NCBI GenBank assembly: GCA_030248215.1
Contig: JASANG010000971.1
Coordinates: forward strand, 1 to 64,000
Direction of reading: 5' to 3'
Source of the DNA: Enoplolaimus lenunculus
Taxonomy: Eukaryota > Nematoda > Enoplea > Enoplida > Thoracostomopsidae
DNA: 64,000 bases
Shown: positions 1 to 12,087 of the stretch, in pieces
Position numbering within the stretch: position 1 is the stretch's first letter
Layout of the letters: each line of letters opens with the position of its first letter
Position numbers and translations under genes: made by a program
The notes under the pieces: generated by a model
Database searches by the model: none
Told to the model about the DNA's origin: nothing
What the model saw: only the letters and a program-made list of their open reading frames with translations

Positions 1-3000
1 TTTGCCATTACAAAATCACATTTTGTAAAATGAACATATTTTCACTTGCTATTGGCCAACGAAAGCCAAAACTGGTGAAATTTTTATGCGGTCATGTTAA
101 AAACAATGAAAATCAATTAAAATTTTACTGCAAACGACATAGTGTTCATTTACAAAAATATCGGCCGGGCAAAATTTGGAGTGAAAATTCGAAATTTCAC
201 AACATGAAAAGTTTTAGGAAATTTACGACTGGTTAAGGCCTGAAACCAGGAAATGGAGGTGAAAATAATCTCACAGCGTTAAATTTCATTATATAGTTCG
301 TTTTTTCACGCGTTATTTTTGAAAACAAAAAATTTGATCCGAAATTTTTGCCGTTACAAAATCACATTTTGGAAAATGAACATATTTTCACTTGCTATTG
401 GCCAACGAAAGCCAAAACTGGTGAAATTTTTACGCGGTCATGTTAAAAACAATGAAAATCAATTAAAATTTTACTGCAAACGACATTGTGTTCATTTGCA
501 AAAATATCCGCCGGGCAAAATTTGGAGTCAAAAATTCGAAATTTCACAACATGAAAAGTTTTAGGAAATTTACGACTGTTTAAGGTCTGAAATCAGGAAA
601 TGGAGGTGAAAATAATCTCACAGCGTTAAATTTCATTATATAGTTCGTTTTTTCACGCGTTATTTTTGAATACAAAAAAATTTGATCCGAAATTTTTGCC
701 ATTACAAAATCACATTTTGGAAAATGAACATATTTTCACTTGCTATTGGCCAACGAAAGCCAAAACTGGTGAAATTTTTACGCGGTCATGTTAAAAACAA
801 TGAAAATCAATTAAAATTTTACTGCAAACGACATAGTGTTCATTTACAAAAATATCGGCCGGGCAAAATTTGGAGTGAAAATTCGAAATTTCACAACATG
901 AAAAGTTTTAGGAAATTTACGACTGGTTAAGGCCTGAAACCAGGAAATGGAGGTGAAAATAATCTCACAGCGTTAAATTTCATTATATAGTTCGTTTTTT
1001 CACGCGTTATTTTTGAATACAAAAAAATTTGATCCGAAATTTTTGCCATTACAAAATCACATTTTGGAAAATGAACATATTTTCACTTGCTATTGGCCAA
1101 CGAAAGCCAAAACTGGTGAAATTTTTATGCGGTCATGTTAAAAACGAAGAAAATCAATTAAAATTTCACTGCAAACGACATTGTGTTCATTTGCAAAAAT
1201 ATCGGCCGGGCAAAATTTGGAGTCAAAAATTCGAAATTTCACAACATGAAAAGTTTTAGGAAATTTACGACTGGTTAAGGCCTGAAACCAGGAAATGGAG
1301 GTGAAAATAATCTCACAGCGTTAAATTTCATTATATAGTTCGTTTTTTCACGCGTTATTTTTGAATACAAAAAAATTTGATCCGAAATTTTTGCCATTAC
1401 AAAATCACATTTTGGAAAATGAACATATTTTCACTTGCTATTGGCCAACGAAAGCCAAAACTGGTGAAATTTTTATGCGGTCATGTTAAAAACGAAGAAA
1501 ATCAATTAAAATTTCACTGCAAACGACATTGTGTTCATTTGCAAAAATATCGGCCGGGCAAAATTTGGAGTCAAAAATTCGAAATTTCACAACATGAAAA
1601 GTTTTAGGAAATTTACGACTGTTTAAGGTCTGAAATCAGGAAATGGAGGTGAAAATAATCTCACAGCGTTAAATTTCATTATATAGTTCGTTTTTTCACG
1701 CGTTATTTTTGAATACAAAAAAATTTGATCCGAAATTTTTGCCATTACAAAATCACATTTTGGAAAATGAACATATTTTCACTTGCTATTGGCCAACGAA
1801 AGCCAAAACTGGTGAAATTTTTACGCGGTCATGTTAAAAACAATGAAAATCAATTAAAATTTCACTGCAAACGACATTGTGTTCATTTACAAAAATATCG
1901 GCCGGGCAAAATTTGGAGTCAAAAATTCGAAATTTCACAACATGAAAAGTTTTAGGAAATTTACGACTGGTTAAGGCCTGAAACCAGGAAATGGAGGTGA
2001 AAATAATCTCACAGCGTTAAATTTCATTATATAGTTCGTTTTTTCACGCGTTATTTTTGAAAACAAAAAATTTGATCCGAAATTTTTGCCGTTACAAAAT
2101 CACATTTTGGAAAATGAACATATTTTCACTTGCTATTGGCCAACGAAAGCCAAAACTGGTGAAATTTTTATGCGGTCATGTTAAAAACGAAGAAAATCAA
2201 TTAAAATTTCACTGCAAACGACATTGTGTTCATTTGCAAAAATATCCGCCGGGCAAAATTTGGAGTCAAAAATTCGAAATTTCACAACATGAAAAGTTTT
2301 AGGAAATTTACGACTGTTTAAGGTCTGAAATCAGGAAATGGAGGTGAAAATAATCTCACAGCGTTAAATTTCATTATATAGTTCGTTTTTTCACGCGTTA
2401 TTTTTGAATACAAAAAAATTTGATCCGAAATTTTTGCCATTACAAAATCACATTTTGGAAAATGAACATATTTTCACTTGCTATTGGCCAACGAAAGCCA
2501 AAACTGGTGAAATTTTTATGCGGTCATGTTAAAAACGAAGAAAATCAATTAAAATTTCACTGCAAACGACATTGTGTTCATTTGCAAAAATATCCGCCGG
2601 GCAAAATTTGGAGTCAAAAATTCAAAATATCACAACATGAAAGTTTTAGGAAATTTACGACTGTTTAAGGTCTGAAATCAGGAAATGGAGGTGAAAATAA
2701 TCTCACAGCGTTAAATTTCATTATATAGTTCGTTTTTTCACGCGTTATTTTTGAATACAAAAAAAATTTGATCCGAAATTTTTGCCATTACAAAATCACA
2801 TTTTGGAAAATGAACATATTTTCACTTGCTATTGGCCAACGAAAGCCAAAACTGGTGAAATTTTTACGCGGTCATGTTAAAAACATTGAAAATCAATTAA
2901 AATTTCACTGCAAACGACATTGTGTTCATTTACAGAAATATCGGCCGGGCAAAATTTGGAGTCAAAAATTCAAAATATCACAACATGAAAGGTTTTAGGA

Positions 3001-3833
3001 AATTTACGACTGCTTAAGGTCTGAAATCAGGAAATGGAGGTGAAAATAATCTCACAGCGTTAAATTTCATTATATAGTTCGTTTTTTCACGCGTTATTTT
3101 TGAATACAAAAAAAATTTGATCCGAAATTTTTGCCATTACAAAATCACATTTTGGAAAATGAACATATTTTCACTTGCTATTGGTCAACGAAAGCCAAAA
3201 CTGGTAAAATTTTTATGCGGTCATGTTAAAAACGAAGAAAATCAATTAAAATTTCACTGCAAACGACATTGTGTTCATTTGCAAAAATATCCGCCGGGCA
3301 AAATTTGGAGTCAAAAATTCGAAATTTCACAACATGAAAAGTTTTAGGAAATTTACGACTGGTTAAGGCCTGAAACCAGGAAATGGAGGTGAAAATAATC
3401 TCACAGCGTTAAATTTCATTATATAGTTCGTTTTTTCACGCGTTATTTTTGAATACAAAAAAATTTGATCCGAAATTTTTGCCATTACAAAATCACATTT
3501 TGGAAAATGAACATATTTTCACTTGCTATTGGCCAACGAAAGCCAAAACTGGTGAAATTTTTATGCGGTCATGTTAAAAACGAAGAAAATCCATTAAAAT
3601 TTCACTGCAAACGACATTGTGTTCATTTGCAAAAATATCGGCCGGGCAAAATTTGGAGTCAAAAATTCGAAATTTCACAACATGAAAAGTTTTAGGAAAT
3701 TTGCGACTGGTTAAGGCCTGAAACCAGGAAATGGAGGTGAAAATAATCTCACAGCGTAAAATTTCATTATATAGTTCGTTTTTCACACGTTATTTTTGAA
3801 TACAAAAAAATTTGATCCAAAATTTTTGCCATT
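1..3833 (+). repeat. ~348-bp tandem satellite array, about 11 copies, cut by the left window edge
   Basis: About eleven head-to-tail copies of a ~348-bp unit run from the window start to about 3,833, where similarity stops abruptly. Recognisable unit anchors (TTTGCCATTACAAAATCAC) recur at about 1, 347, 696, 1043 and so on. Copies differ at a few percent of sites, and the variants (for example GCGG/ACGCGG, ACAATG/ACGAAG, CATAGTG/CATTGTG) are shuffled among copies instead of following one phylogeny. Each unit contains an open stretch of about 76-82 codons (MNIFSLAIGQRKPKLVKF...), opening with TTG unless the internal ATG is used. I read this as a by-product of a homogenised repeat, not a gene family. 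348 is twice 174, close to a dinucleosome length, as in many heterochromatic satellites. Total array size is unknown because it continues to the left. Confidence 0.95.
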
Positions 3834-4420
3834 AAAAGCAATGGAATCCAGATCATATGGAGCTCTTTATCTCACCTCAAAAGCTGACTAGAATACAACT
3901 GTAACCAAAGCAGCTTCAAATATAGTTATACAATCTTAACATTGACCACAATGACAACTGTAGGCAACATTTTGAGCTAAAAGTTTTAGAATCGAAATCT
4001 AAATAAGATTTAAAATGTTAAATTGATGATATCACATGTTTTAGCTTTTTCTGTGCTGGTCAGTGCCGGCCTACAGGGTCTTTGTCGGTGCACAACACTA
4101 GTTAGGAGACTCATAGCCTGTCACGTTCCTGCTCTTGGATATTAAAGTTTTGATGCTGGCCTTGCGTTGATATTCTGAAACACGTTATAGATATATTTGA
4201 AATTCGCAACATGCAATATAATGGATTCGGGTTAGGGTTCGGAATCGGTTGAATCGTGGATTCGGTGCCACCTTAAGAGTGCGTTGAAATACATATTTTC
4301 GGACTTAAGAAAATTGCTAGACTTTGGTGGAGTCGTAAGTGACTTCTCTTGGTACAATTTGTTTCACTAAAATGTATCACTTAAAGCTCTGGTGTATAAA
4401 ATAATTATGGATAACAAAAG

Positions 4421-4533
4421 GGCCTGCTAGTCATATGGGCTCAGGGCCTCCTAGTCATACGGGTCCAAGTTCTCCTGGTCATATGGGCCCCGGGCCTCCC
4501 ATCACTTTAATCTGGCCCTGCCACTGTTACTGC
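4421..4533. repeat. 24-bp tandem repeat next to a hAT-like terminus
   Basis: Three and a half degenerate copies of a 24-bp unit (GGGCCTCCTAGTCATA plus GGGCTCA-like end) lie at about 4,421-4,500. They run directly into TCTGGCCCTGCCACTG at about 4,513-4,530. Read on the minus strand this is CAGTGGCAGGGCCAGA, a terminus of hAT type (CAGNGGC...). The opposite terminus was not found, so it is probably a truncated element with an expanded subterminal repeat. Confidence 0.45.
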
Positions 4534-5254
4534 GCATGTTTTATTGCTCATTTCGCTCGCTATGCTTCCCCATCAGAATTTTCTGAATTCATTGCCGCCG
4601 AGCCTTAACTGGATAAAAATTATTTTATGCTCAATACAAAGGTCATTAAACTATGTTTGACGCACTGCTGCTCTATTCTTAGTTTAATTCACCAATGCAG
4701 TTCGACCGATTTCAGTAATGTTGTTCAATTTACCCGTTTGTTAAAGGTCCTGTAATTGTAGAGCACACAGTATTAGTCTTAGATTAAATAGTTCAATAGT
4801 TGTCTGTTGCCCTTTTCCTGTATACACTGAGTATACTAATAAGTGGCTCAGTGGCAGCACAAATGGTGTGTGCGCACGAAGTAATATTCAATGTGATGTC
4901 TACAAATAACTTTACAGGTATAGCACCAAACATAAGTTAGCGATAGGTTTTCAAAGTGACGAACATAAGCAAATGCAGATCACAAAATTGGTACAGAAGT
5001 AGGGCAAATGAAACACGAACAATGTACTAAATTTCGAACCTCGCCAAGGGCAGTGAAGGATTGCAATTTCGATTGCGAAATTTTTCTTAGCTTTATTCAA
5101 ATTGCATCGTTCGGCGTGTTTTTCTATAACGTTTGGCTCAATTTTAAGGAGTCGATTGCCAGGATTGCTTAAAGGTGAGGCTAAAACCAAAGTTTTTGGC
5201 TACACTTTATATTTGCTAAAATTAGCCAATTAAAGCACGTTATAACTGCGTAAT

Positions 5255-5335
5255 TTCGCTTCACCTCCGGTTCCGGTAAATTTTGTGGTTCGAATCCGGT
5301 AATTTTTACCTCCGGTTGTATCATGGCATCTCCAA
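5255..5335. repeat. Dispersed CCGGTTCCGG-type repeat, copy 1
   Basis: Contains TTCACCTCCGGTTCCGGTAA followed by a second TTTTTACCTCCGGTTG. The same sequence occurs at about 37,645-37,715 and, more completely, at about 57,715-57,920. No terminal inverted repeats could be defined. Confidence 0.5.
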
Positions 5336-5786
5336 CCCTCGCAATTGAAGTTTGAATGGCTGAGGTGTTCGACTACGTCGTTCGTTACCCCCTTAGAAGA
5401 ATCCATATGTCAGCATCTACATAGAGACCCCCAACCCAATGTTTTGCGAAGCCTCCGGCACTACACTTTAAACATATTTAATGTCTTTCGGCACTTTCCG
5501 CCGCTTGTCTCGATGCGGTATCGCATGTGAATCTTGTACTCGTGTACTACACTGTATGATGACGGATTCCGACCAATTGTGCTCATAATATGTAAAAGTA
5601 AAGAATCTGTTCAAGTGTGAGGCGACCGATAAGCCAAACCCTTATTAGTACAATATTTTAATACAAAATATTGGTTCCGTATCTGCCCGGTAGAATATGT
5701 TATTTTTATCTGGAGGGGCTTTACTCGAGCGCATCTGTGATCCAACAGTATGGTTTTTACCATTTGTAAATCTGCAATCGCAGTGA

Positions 5787-6950
5787 TTAACGCCGTCGAA
5801 AACATAGTAATTGTTTAAAAGCAGCTCTAAAATCCAAATTAAAAATCGTATAAATCACCGGGTTCAAACTGCTATTAATATACCCGAGCCAATTTGCCAA
5901 CTCAAACAGTCGCGGATTAATCGCGTCGTTAGGGACAAACGGTGCCGCAATATAAAGAATGAAAAACGGCAACCAACAGGCAACAAAAACACCCATTATA
6001 ATAGCAAGCGTTTTGGCTGCCTTTTTTTCTTTCGAAATTGAAATGCGTTCTTTTTCTTTGAAAAAATTCTGCATACTTGCGTCGCCACCACAATCTTGAT
6101 TGTTGAGTTTATTGCCAGCTGGATCGCGGTCGTATTCGATTCCTGTTTGGCGACTCCCATCTCCTTTGCCGCTATCTTGAGTTTGAGATCGTTGGAATCC
6201 AGTTGAATGGCGTAGTAGCAATAAGCGGCTCGACCTGTTGCTCGATTGAAGTATTAGCCGTTGTTTCAACGACGATTTCAAGCCACGAATTTGGCTTGAA
6301 TTTGTTTTTTGGCTACAACTGTCCATAAATTTAACTTTTATATTGTTCTTCGTTGCTCTCCAGTGTTTTATCGATGGCTGAATGCGAGATTTGAGACCAG
6401 ATCGGGTCCATGGAGGCTGTTGTTGAGGAATATCGTCATTTCCATGTCCCATTTCGTTGGAATATCTTTGATAGCACGTTTGGTTCTCGCCAAGATGCTC
6501 GCGCCATACTTCGCCAAAATTATCGATTTCAATTGAATTTTGAAATTGTTGCTTGTCAAACGGTTTTTCGCCACCACTACTTGTTGCTGAAATAAATAAT
6601 TTTTGTTCGTTAAATCCTGAATCGTCAAAATTATCGACGACCCCACCGCTGCCTTCTTTAGCGAATTGATTTTCAATGATCACAATTTGGTCGTCTGCAA
6701 ATCCGACAGTTCCGTTTTGTTTTTTCCGACAATTTCCTGCTCGGTGTTTGTTGTAGCCGCTTCCACTATTTTCAAAGCATGCGCAGTACCCATTTTGGCA
6801 AACATCAAACGGAACCGGCTCGTCGCATTCAATGTTTGATTTTTGTTGTAGTTGTTGTGGTTGTTGTTGTTTTTCTTTTTGTGGTTGTTGTTGTGGTTGT
6901 TGTAGTTGTTGTAGTTGTTGTTGTTTTTCTTGTTGTGGTTGTTGTTGTGG

Positions 6951-6981
<31 letters not shown>

Positions 6982-7907
6982 GGTTGTAGTTGTTGTTGTT
7001 GTTCAAATTCATCTCCACTATAGATCCCGCCGGAAAATTCAACCAAATTTTCTGGCCCGTTTGCTGGCGCACCAAGCGGTTCGTGTATTGTACGATGTAC
7101 CATACTTATACCTTTGCGAATTGTCGGATTATGCCGTTGAAGTCTTCTACGGGCGGCACCAAAAATCCGAATATATACCGTAGTCATAACAATGAACGGT
7201 ATATAAAACGAACCGCACGCCGAATACACTACAAATCCGGCATCTGTAGTGTATTCGCAATCTGTTCGTAATCTAGATTGACTCCAGTCGTTCCAGCCAA
7301 GTAGCGGAGGGACACTGATTAAAAAGCTCAGCAGCCAGACGCACCCTATTAACGTTAGCACCAAACGTTTAGTACGCCGCTTAGCATAGTTTATAGGATT
7401 AGTAATTGCCCAATAGCGATCAAGTGCAATTGCGCATAGATTTAAAATTGACGAAGTACACAATAGAATATCTGATGTTATCCATAGTTGACATAATACC
7501 ATACCGAATATCCAGCGTGAAAGTAGTAGCTTTGCAATATGAAATGGCATTACTAGAATTGCAACACACATATCTGCGAGCGCGAGCGAAACTAGAAAAA
7601 AATTTTGAACTTTTTTCAACGGGCGATACGTGAATATTGACCAAATGACAAGCGCGTTGCCAAACATTGTTGAAAGTGTAATAATGATTAACAGAATTGC
7701 ACTAATAACAATTTCTGCGAGACTTTTTCCTGCTGAGGTGTTTGTTTCCGTTAAATTACTGTTGTTTTGTGCTTTGACACCTTTAAAAACCAATAGGGCT
7801 GGTGATTCATTTGACGAAATGTTCGACGATATTAGAGAAGAATTTACTAATTCGATATAAGTACTCATTGTAATTTGACCGATTATATTATAGAATATAT
7901 GAAGCAT
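5787..7907 (-). CDS. Biogenic amine GPCR, type-1 tyramine/octopamine receptor-like
   Basis: Single-exon class A receptor of 706 codons; a second ATG at 7,868 (693 aa, MSTYIEL...) is an equally good start. In the 706-aa numbering: N-glycosylation sites in the N-terminus (N22, N29, N33), TM1 at about 63-91, conserved Cys129, amine-binding Asp136 in TM3, D153-R154-Y155, ECL2 Cys207, and TM5 with Ser219, Ser223 and Pro227. TM6 has CWLPFF, TM7 has NPVIY, and a short helix 8 (FNLDFRAAFKQLL) ends in a Cys and RRR. DRYWAITNPINYA and the GWNDW before ECL2 are typical of arthropod and nematode tyramine receptors. The receptor would signal at the plasma membrane through a G protein. Oddity: the third intracellular loop is very long (about 240-625) and holds a Gln/Pro tract coded mostly by CAA. 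Octopamine or dopamine D2-like specificity cannot be excluded. Confidence 0.93.
6832..7005 (-). repeat. CAA-rich trinucleotide tract coding polyglutamine in the receptor loop
   Basis: About 170 bp dominated by CAA on the minus strand (TTG on plus), interrupted by CCA, CTA and GAA/AAA codons. In frame it codes Gln-rich sequence with Pro, Leu and EKQ/KEK breaks in intracellular loop 3 of the GPCR. The repeats are in frame, so length changes would alter loop length without breaking the gene. The open frames seen on the other strand here are shadows of this tract. Confidence 0.9.
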
Positions 7908-10900
7908 TTATGTTAATTTTTAGTGCTGAATTAGTGCCGGTTTACGAAATTATCACTTAACTATCATTTTCAAAGTCAAAACTTTTATGTTTCAAACTTT
8001 TAATTAATAGCCGGGATAGCGAAATCTCTGTTTTGCTTGATTTATTCTTCTAGAAAAAAATCAACATTTCATTATTTTTGGCGGCTCTCTTATTCAATTT
8101 TGAGGAGACAAACTATAAACGTGAAACGTCTGACGTCACTCGCAGCGGTAAACAGTTGGGTAGCGCATGTAACTTTTAAACCTGTCACTCAATGTTTGCG
8201 GTGGCGTAGTGCTTCCGCAACCTTATCAGTAGTGAACTGAATAAAACATAATGAAAATTTTTTAAGTCAATCTCGTTACACCTTGTACCGTTTAATTCGA
8301 TTGATATTGAATCGAAACCAGACTGGGTTTGAAGAAATCAAACTTATTCAAAATAAATTAGGATATCTTAGGGAGATATTCGTAAAGAAAACTTTTTCAA
8401 AATATGTCAAATAATAGAAAGTAGGTACACGACAAACTAGAATTAGTGAACAAGTGAAGCGTTTGAAACAAATTTAATTATTATTCTGCAGTAATTAGCA
8501 CATGCTTTAGCGTTTTATGGTCTACAAGTATCTTCATCATTTAGCTCAAATTTGAATTGAAATCACTAATGCCGATTGTGCTTGATAATCTCACATTATC
8601 AATGCCTATTTTTATAAACTGAAATATATCTGCATATTCGCAGTCAAACATTTTGGGCTCAGAAACTGTCTGCGAAAGCAATCGAATACTCCAAAACTTA
8701 CACGTTGGTCCGTCTGCCAATATTGAACTTTCGATCTGTTGATAATAATACCACACCAGTGAAATATGTATATGGCAAAATTTAACATTTTTAAAATGTA
8801 GAAAATTAATACCCTAAGACACAAGTAAGCGTGTTCTAAGCGTAAGGTTTATGTTGCAGTCTACTGCCGAACATTTTTAACCTTTGATCTGTTCATAATT
8901 ATTCCCCGAATATATCTTTCATACATGACAAACTTTTTACCTATGCAGACTTGTGTACACTGTACGACGACATCAGAAAGCCATCGAAGCATGAGAAAAT
9001 CACGTTTTAAATCTAAAAGTTTGCAAAGAGCAAAAATGAAGCTAATTTGCTGTGACAGACACGGACGAAGTTTAGTTCAAACCATGAGATTGCACTGTTT
9101 AAATGTAAGCGCATATACAAGAACACAGTGCTTGGCGTGCCGTTTAATATTTAAATTTATCTTGACGCCATGTTTAGGCTTGCTAAGTAATATGTTCTTT
9201 TTATTCAAGCTAATCAACACGCAGTATACAGCATTGATGCACTGGAAGGATTCGGAAACAAAGTATTATTCTAAGCTTAGACGAATAAAACGAATCGTGT
9301 CATAAATAGAACTCAATTTAAACGTTTTTTTTTGCGTTTTAAACAACAGCTATTTAAAGTGGATTTTCTGTACTTGGACAAACTATAAGGGTGGCACTTC
9401 GGGTATGTTGTGGCGCCATCCGGCGAGACAGGTCCCAACAAACCAAAAACTTATTTACAAATGGATTTGCAATGCCATGCGGCATCATTATGCGTGCGTT
9501 CCGGTACGGTACCGGACGAACCGGGTGGATGGTGACGAACGGCGCCGGATATTATCAAAAGTATTGCACAACTCAAAATGGATTTTTTTGTGCAAAAATG
9601 TTGTTATGCACACGCTTATTAGCGTGTGGCAAACCCCTGATTCCAAAATGTAATAGTTGACTTTTTTAAACATCCATAAAATTAGTCGAGAACTGCTATT
9701 AAGTTCAAATCATGACAATTAATTGTTTCAGTGTATACACTGTAGCTAATTTGTGCCAAGCAATATCCATCTCATCAAGTATCATATTGTTAAGCATCAT
9801 AAAAGCTTACCGTTTGAACAATAGCCTCAACGTAAGGATAACTCTAAAATCTAATCCAAAACCTATGTAAAAAGTTTAGTTTAAAGCCTAAGCCTACTAT
9901 ATTCCAGTACCGTGTGAAAACGTGGTAACCGTAAAGAGCGTATGTAAAGGAAACAATAGAATGAATATATCCCAACATGAAATTTCTGGAAAAACAAGAA
10001 AACTGCACTTTTAACAGGCTTTTTACCTCAAGTTATACCCTCCTGAACCAAAATCCTGGCTACGTAAAAGCGTGCACCCGTAGAAATATTACGAACTATT
10101 ATTTCTGAACTGGAAAGATTACACGACATAAAAAGAAATTGAGCTTTTTTGTGTTTAACGTTCAATACAAAAACGGACTTATGTTTAAAACAATCAAATT
10201 TAAACTGCTGCCTGTTTACGTATACAAGCCCACAGGAAGAGGGTGCTAGGTGGAATAAGCGGTTCAACCCCACACCCACCCTGTATAAATTTTGCATCAC
10301 CACAAAGTTTCAGACTCGCTTGTAAAAGTCAAAGGATAGCCCCGTTGCTTGCCATGAGCCTGCCGCATATATATACGAATTTAGCATGCAATAGCCATTT
10401 AACTCAAAATTTTAAAAGTTCTGCAACTGTGACTAAGAAAACTTATATATTCCTGCTGGGGCAACCATCACTATAATATTGGCATGATATTGCAAACAAC
10501 GGAGTACGAACCTTGTTCAGCCGGAAAAGAAAAGAGTAGAAACTGTAGCGCAAAGTGTACAGATGAAAAAGTTTATACCTAAATCGTAACGTCTCCTTTA
10601 AAAACCGTGTTTATACGCTTGATCACAACCCAAATCGCTTCATGTAAAACGATTTAGTACTCTCTTAAGTACTTAATCTAATCGCAGGTTATTGAGGAAG
10701 ATGTCGCAATCTATAAAAGGTTAGTCTTTTATGACAGACCGCAAGAGATTAAAAGTCAATGATGCGCGTTAAGCTGTTTTAGATGCTAAAAATGCATAGT
10801 TTGTCTTACTTATATTTTATTGTATATCTTGGATTACGAGAAGGATTTTAGTTGTCTAAGATCGGCAGACACCGATTTATATTGTAAAAGTCCAAATAAT

Positions 10901-11853
10901 TGATATTTACATGTATTTGAAGTGTTTATATTGCAAATGTTTATCATTGCTGTCTCCTAATCGGGAATGTAAGCTAAATAGTGGCGGTAAAGTGAGCAAT
11001 GGCCGTTTTCGATAATTCCTTAAATGTATTTTGTTAAGGCGAGACAAACATGCTTAAAAACAAAACCATATGTACTTTAATAATTGATGTGGCCCACCCA
11101 AACACAAAATCCTGGCGACCCTGACGGCAGTGAGAAAATATAAGCGCGGAATATAAATCTTTAAAGTTTGCTTTTAAAAAATGAAACGGTATCAGAATCA
11201 GAAACTTTAATTTGTTGGTAATTGCAGTAGTTTAAAAGTATGGTTAGAACGGCGCCTGAATGGAAATATATACAATTAGCGATATCAAAATAACTAAATC
11301 TCATACTGATATGCGTATGTATGTAATCAAGGGCATATAAAAGAGGGTTGATATATTGAAATCCAGTCGATATCTTTGGAGAGATGAGAAAAATACAGTC
11401 TTACTGCGTTTAAATTTTCACCGCTCATACGTTCACTCAAAGCTGGTCACACGCTAAAAATCGGTCAAGGGATTGTGATCTATCCTAATTTTAAGCCTAC
11501 CTCTTAATATAAACTTCAGTCTTCCAGTCTCTGGAAGCTCAAGACAAATCCTAAACTTTATATTTAAAAACAAAGTAAGCAAAATTTAACAATAAAATTT
11601 TAAAATCTACCCGTGTTCCTGCTTCCTTCGAAAACAGCTACTCAATGTTAGTAAACCAAATACTGCTATTTGTTAGCAAAAAACGCTTTATCGCAAATAA
11701 TTTTGGATCTTAGTTTATACATATACAAGAATATGTTTTTAGCTTTACAAATACAAAAGGCTATGTTTTCAAGCGCCCCACAAATGGCAATCTTCTCACA
11801 CGTTGCGCATGATTAACAGTGAAAACAACCGTAGACACTGGAGTCAACTCTAC
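7908..11853. other. Intergenic stretch upstream of the GPCR, no gene supported
   Basis: AT-rich. Short open stretches (the longest about 126 codons at 8,925-9,305) show no family resemblance or splice context. A TTAGGC-element remnant lies at about 9,885-9,925 (AAAGCCTAAGCCTACTATAT). No promoter motif for the receptor could be assigned with confidence. Confidence 0.5.
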
Positions 11854-12087
11854 TACACTGTAAATTTCAGTGAGTTGATTTTAACTCAGAATGAGTTGCA
11901 TCACTCAGTCTGAGTTAGGACTATCAGAACTCATAATTTTGAGTTGGTTCAATTCATTCTGAGTTAATTAATCCACTCACCCAGAGTCAACTCAACTCAG
12001 AGCGAGTTAATGTTTACTGATATTAATTCAGAACTAACCAACTCGCTAGCTGAATTGATTAGTCAACTCATTGGAATTTACCATGTA
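11854..12087. mobile_element. Palindromic MITE built of GAGTTGA/TCAACTC motifs
   Basis: 234 bp bounded by matching ends: TACACTGTAAATTTCAGTGA on the left and, on the opposite strand, TACATGGTAAATTCCAATGA on the right. Both are followed by GTTGA. TA borders both ends, compatible with a TA target duplication (Tc1/mariner-like). The interior repeats GAGTTGA / TCAACTC in both orientations, so the whole element can fold back. Its ends resemble those of the outer element at 48,987-49,576. Confidence 0.75.

Larger units (their letters stand above)
3836..5786. other. Intergenic stretch, no gene seen
   Basis: No supported reading frame. It holds a hAT-like terminus and a 24-bp tandem repeat (listed separately), plus a copy of a CCGGTTCCGG-type dispersed repeat at about 5,255-5,335. 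At about 4,215-4,270 there is a short cluster of GGATTCGG / GGAATCGG motifs. The rest is AT-rich single-copy-looking sequence. Confidence 0.6.

Noticed and set aside
30-3695. A family of 76-82 residue proteins, one per satellite unit
   Set aside because: Open stretches repeat with the satellite period, mostly lack ATG at their left end, and vary at sites like the rest of the unit. No sign of coding constraint was visible by eye.
1-3833. CRISPR-like array
   Set aside because: The 348-bp unit repeats without distinct spacers and the genome is clearly animal.
6779-7183. Poly-Val and poly-Cys open frames opposite the GPCR
   Set aside because: Shadows of the CAA tract of the receptor gene.
8925-9305. 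126-codon open frame on the plus strand
   Set aside because: Basic, cysteine-rich but featureless; no homology or splice context in AT-rich intergenic DNA.
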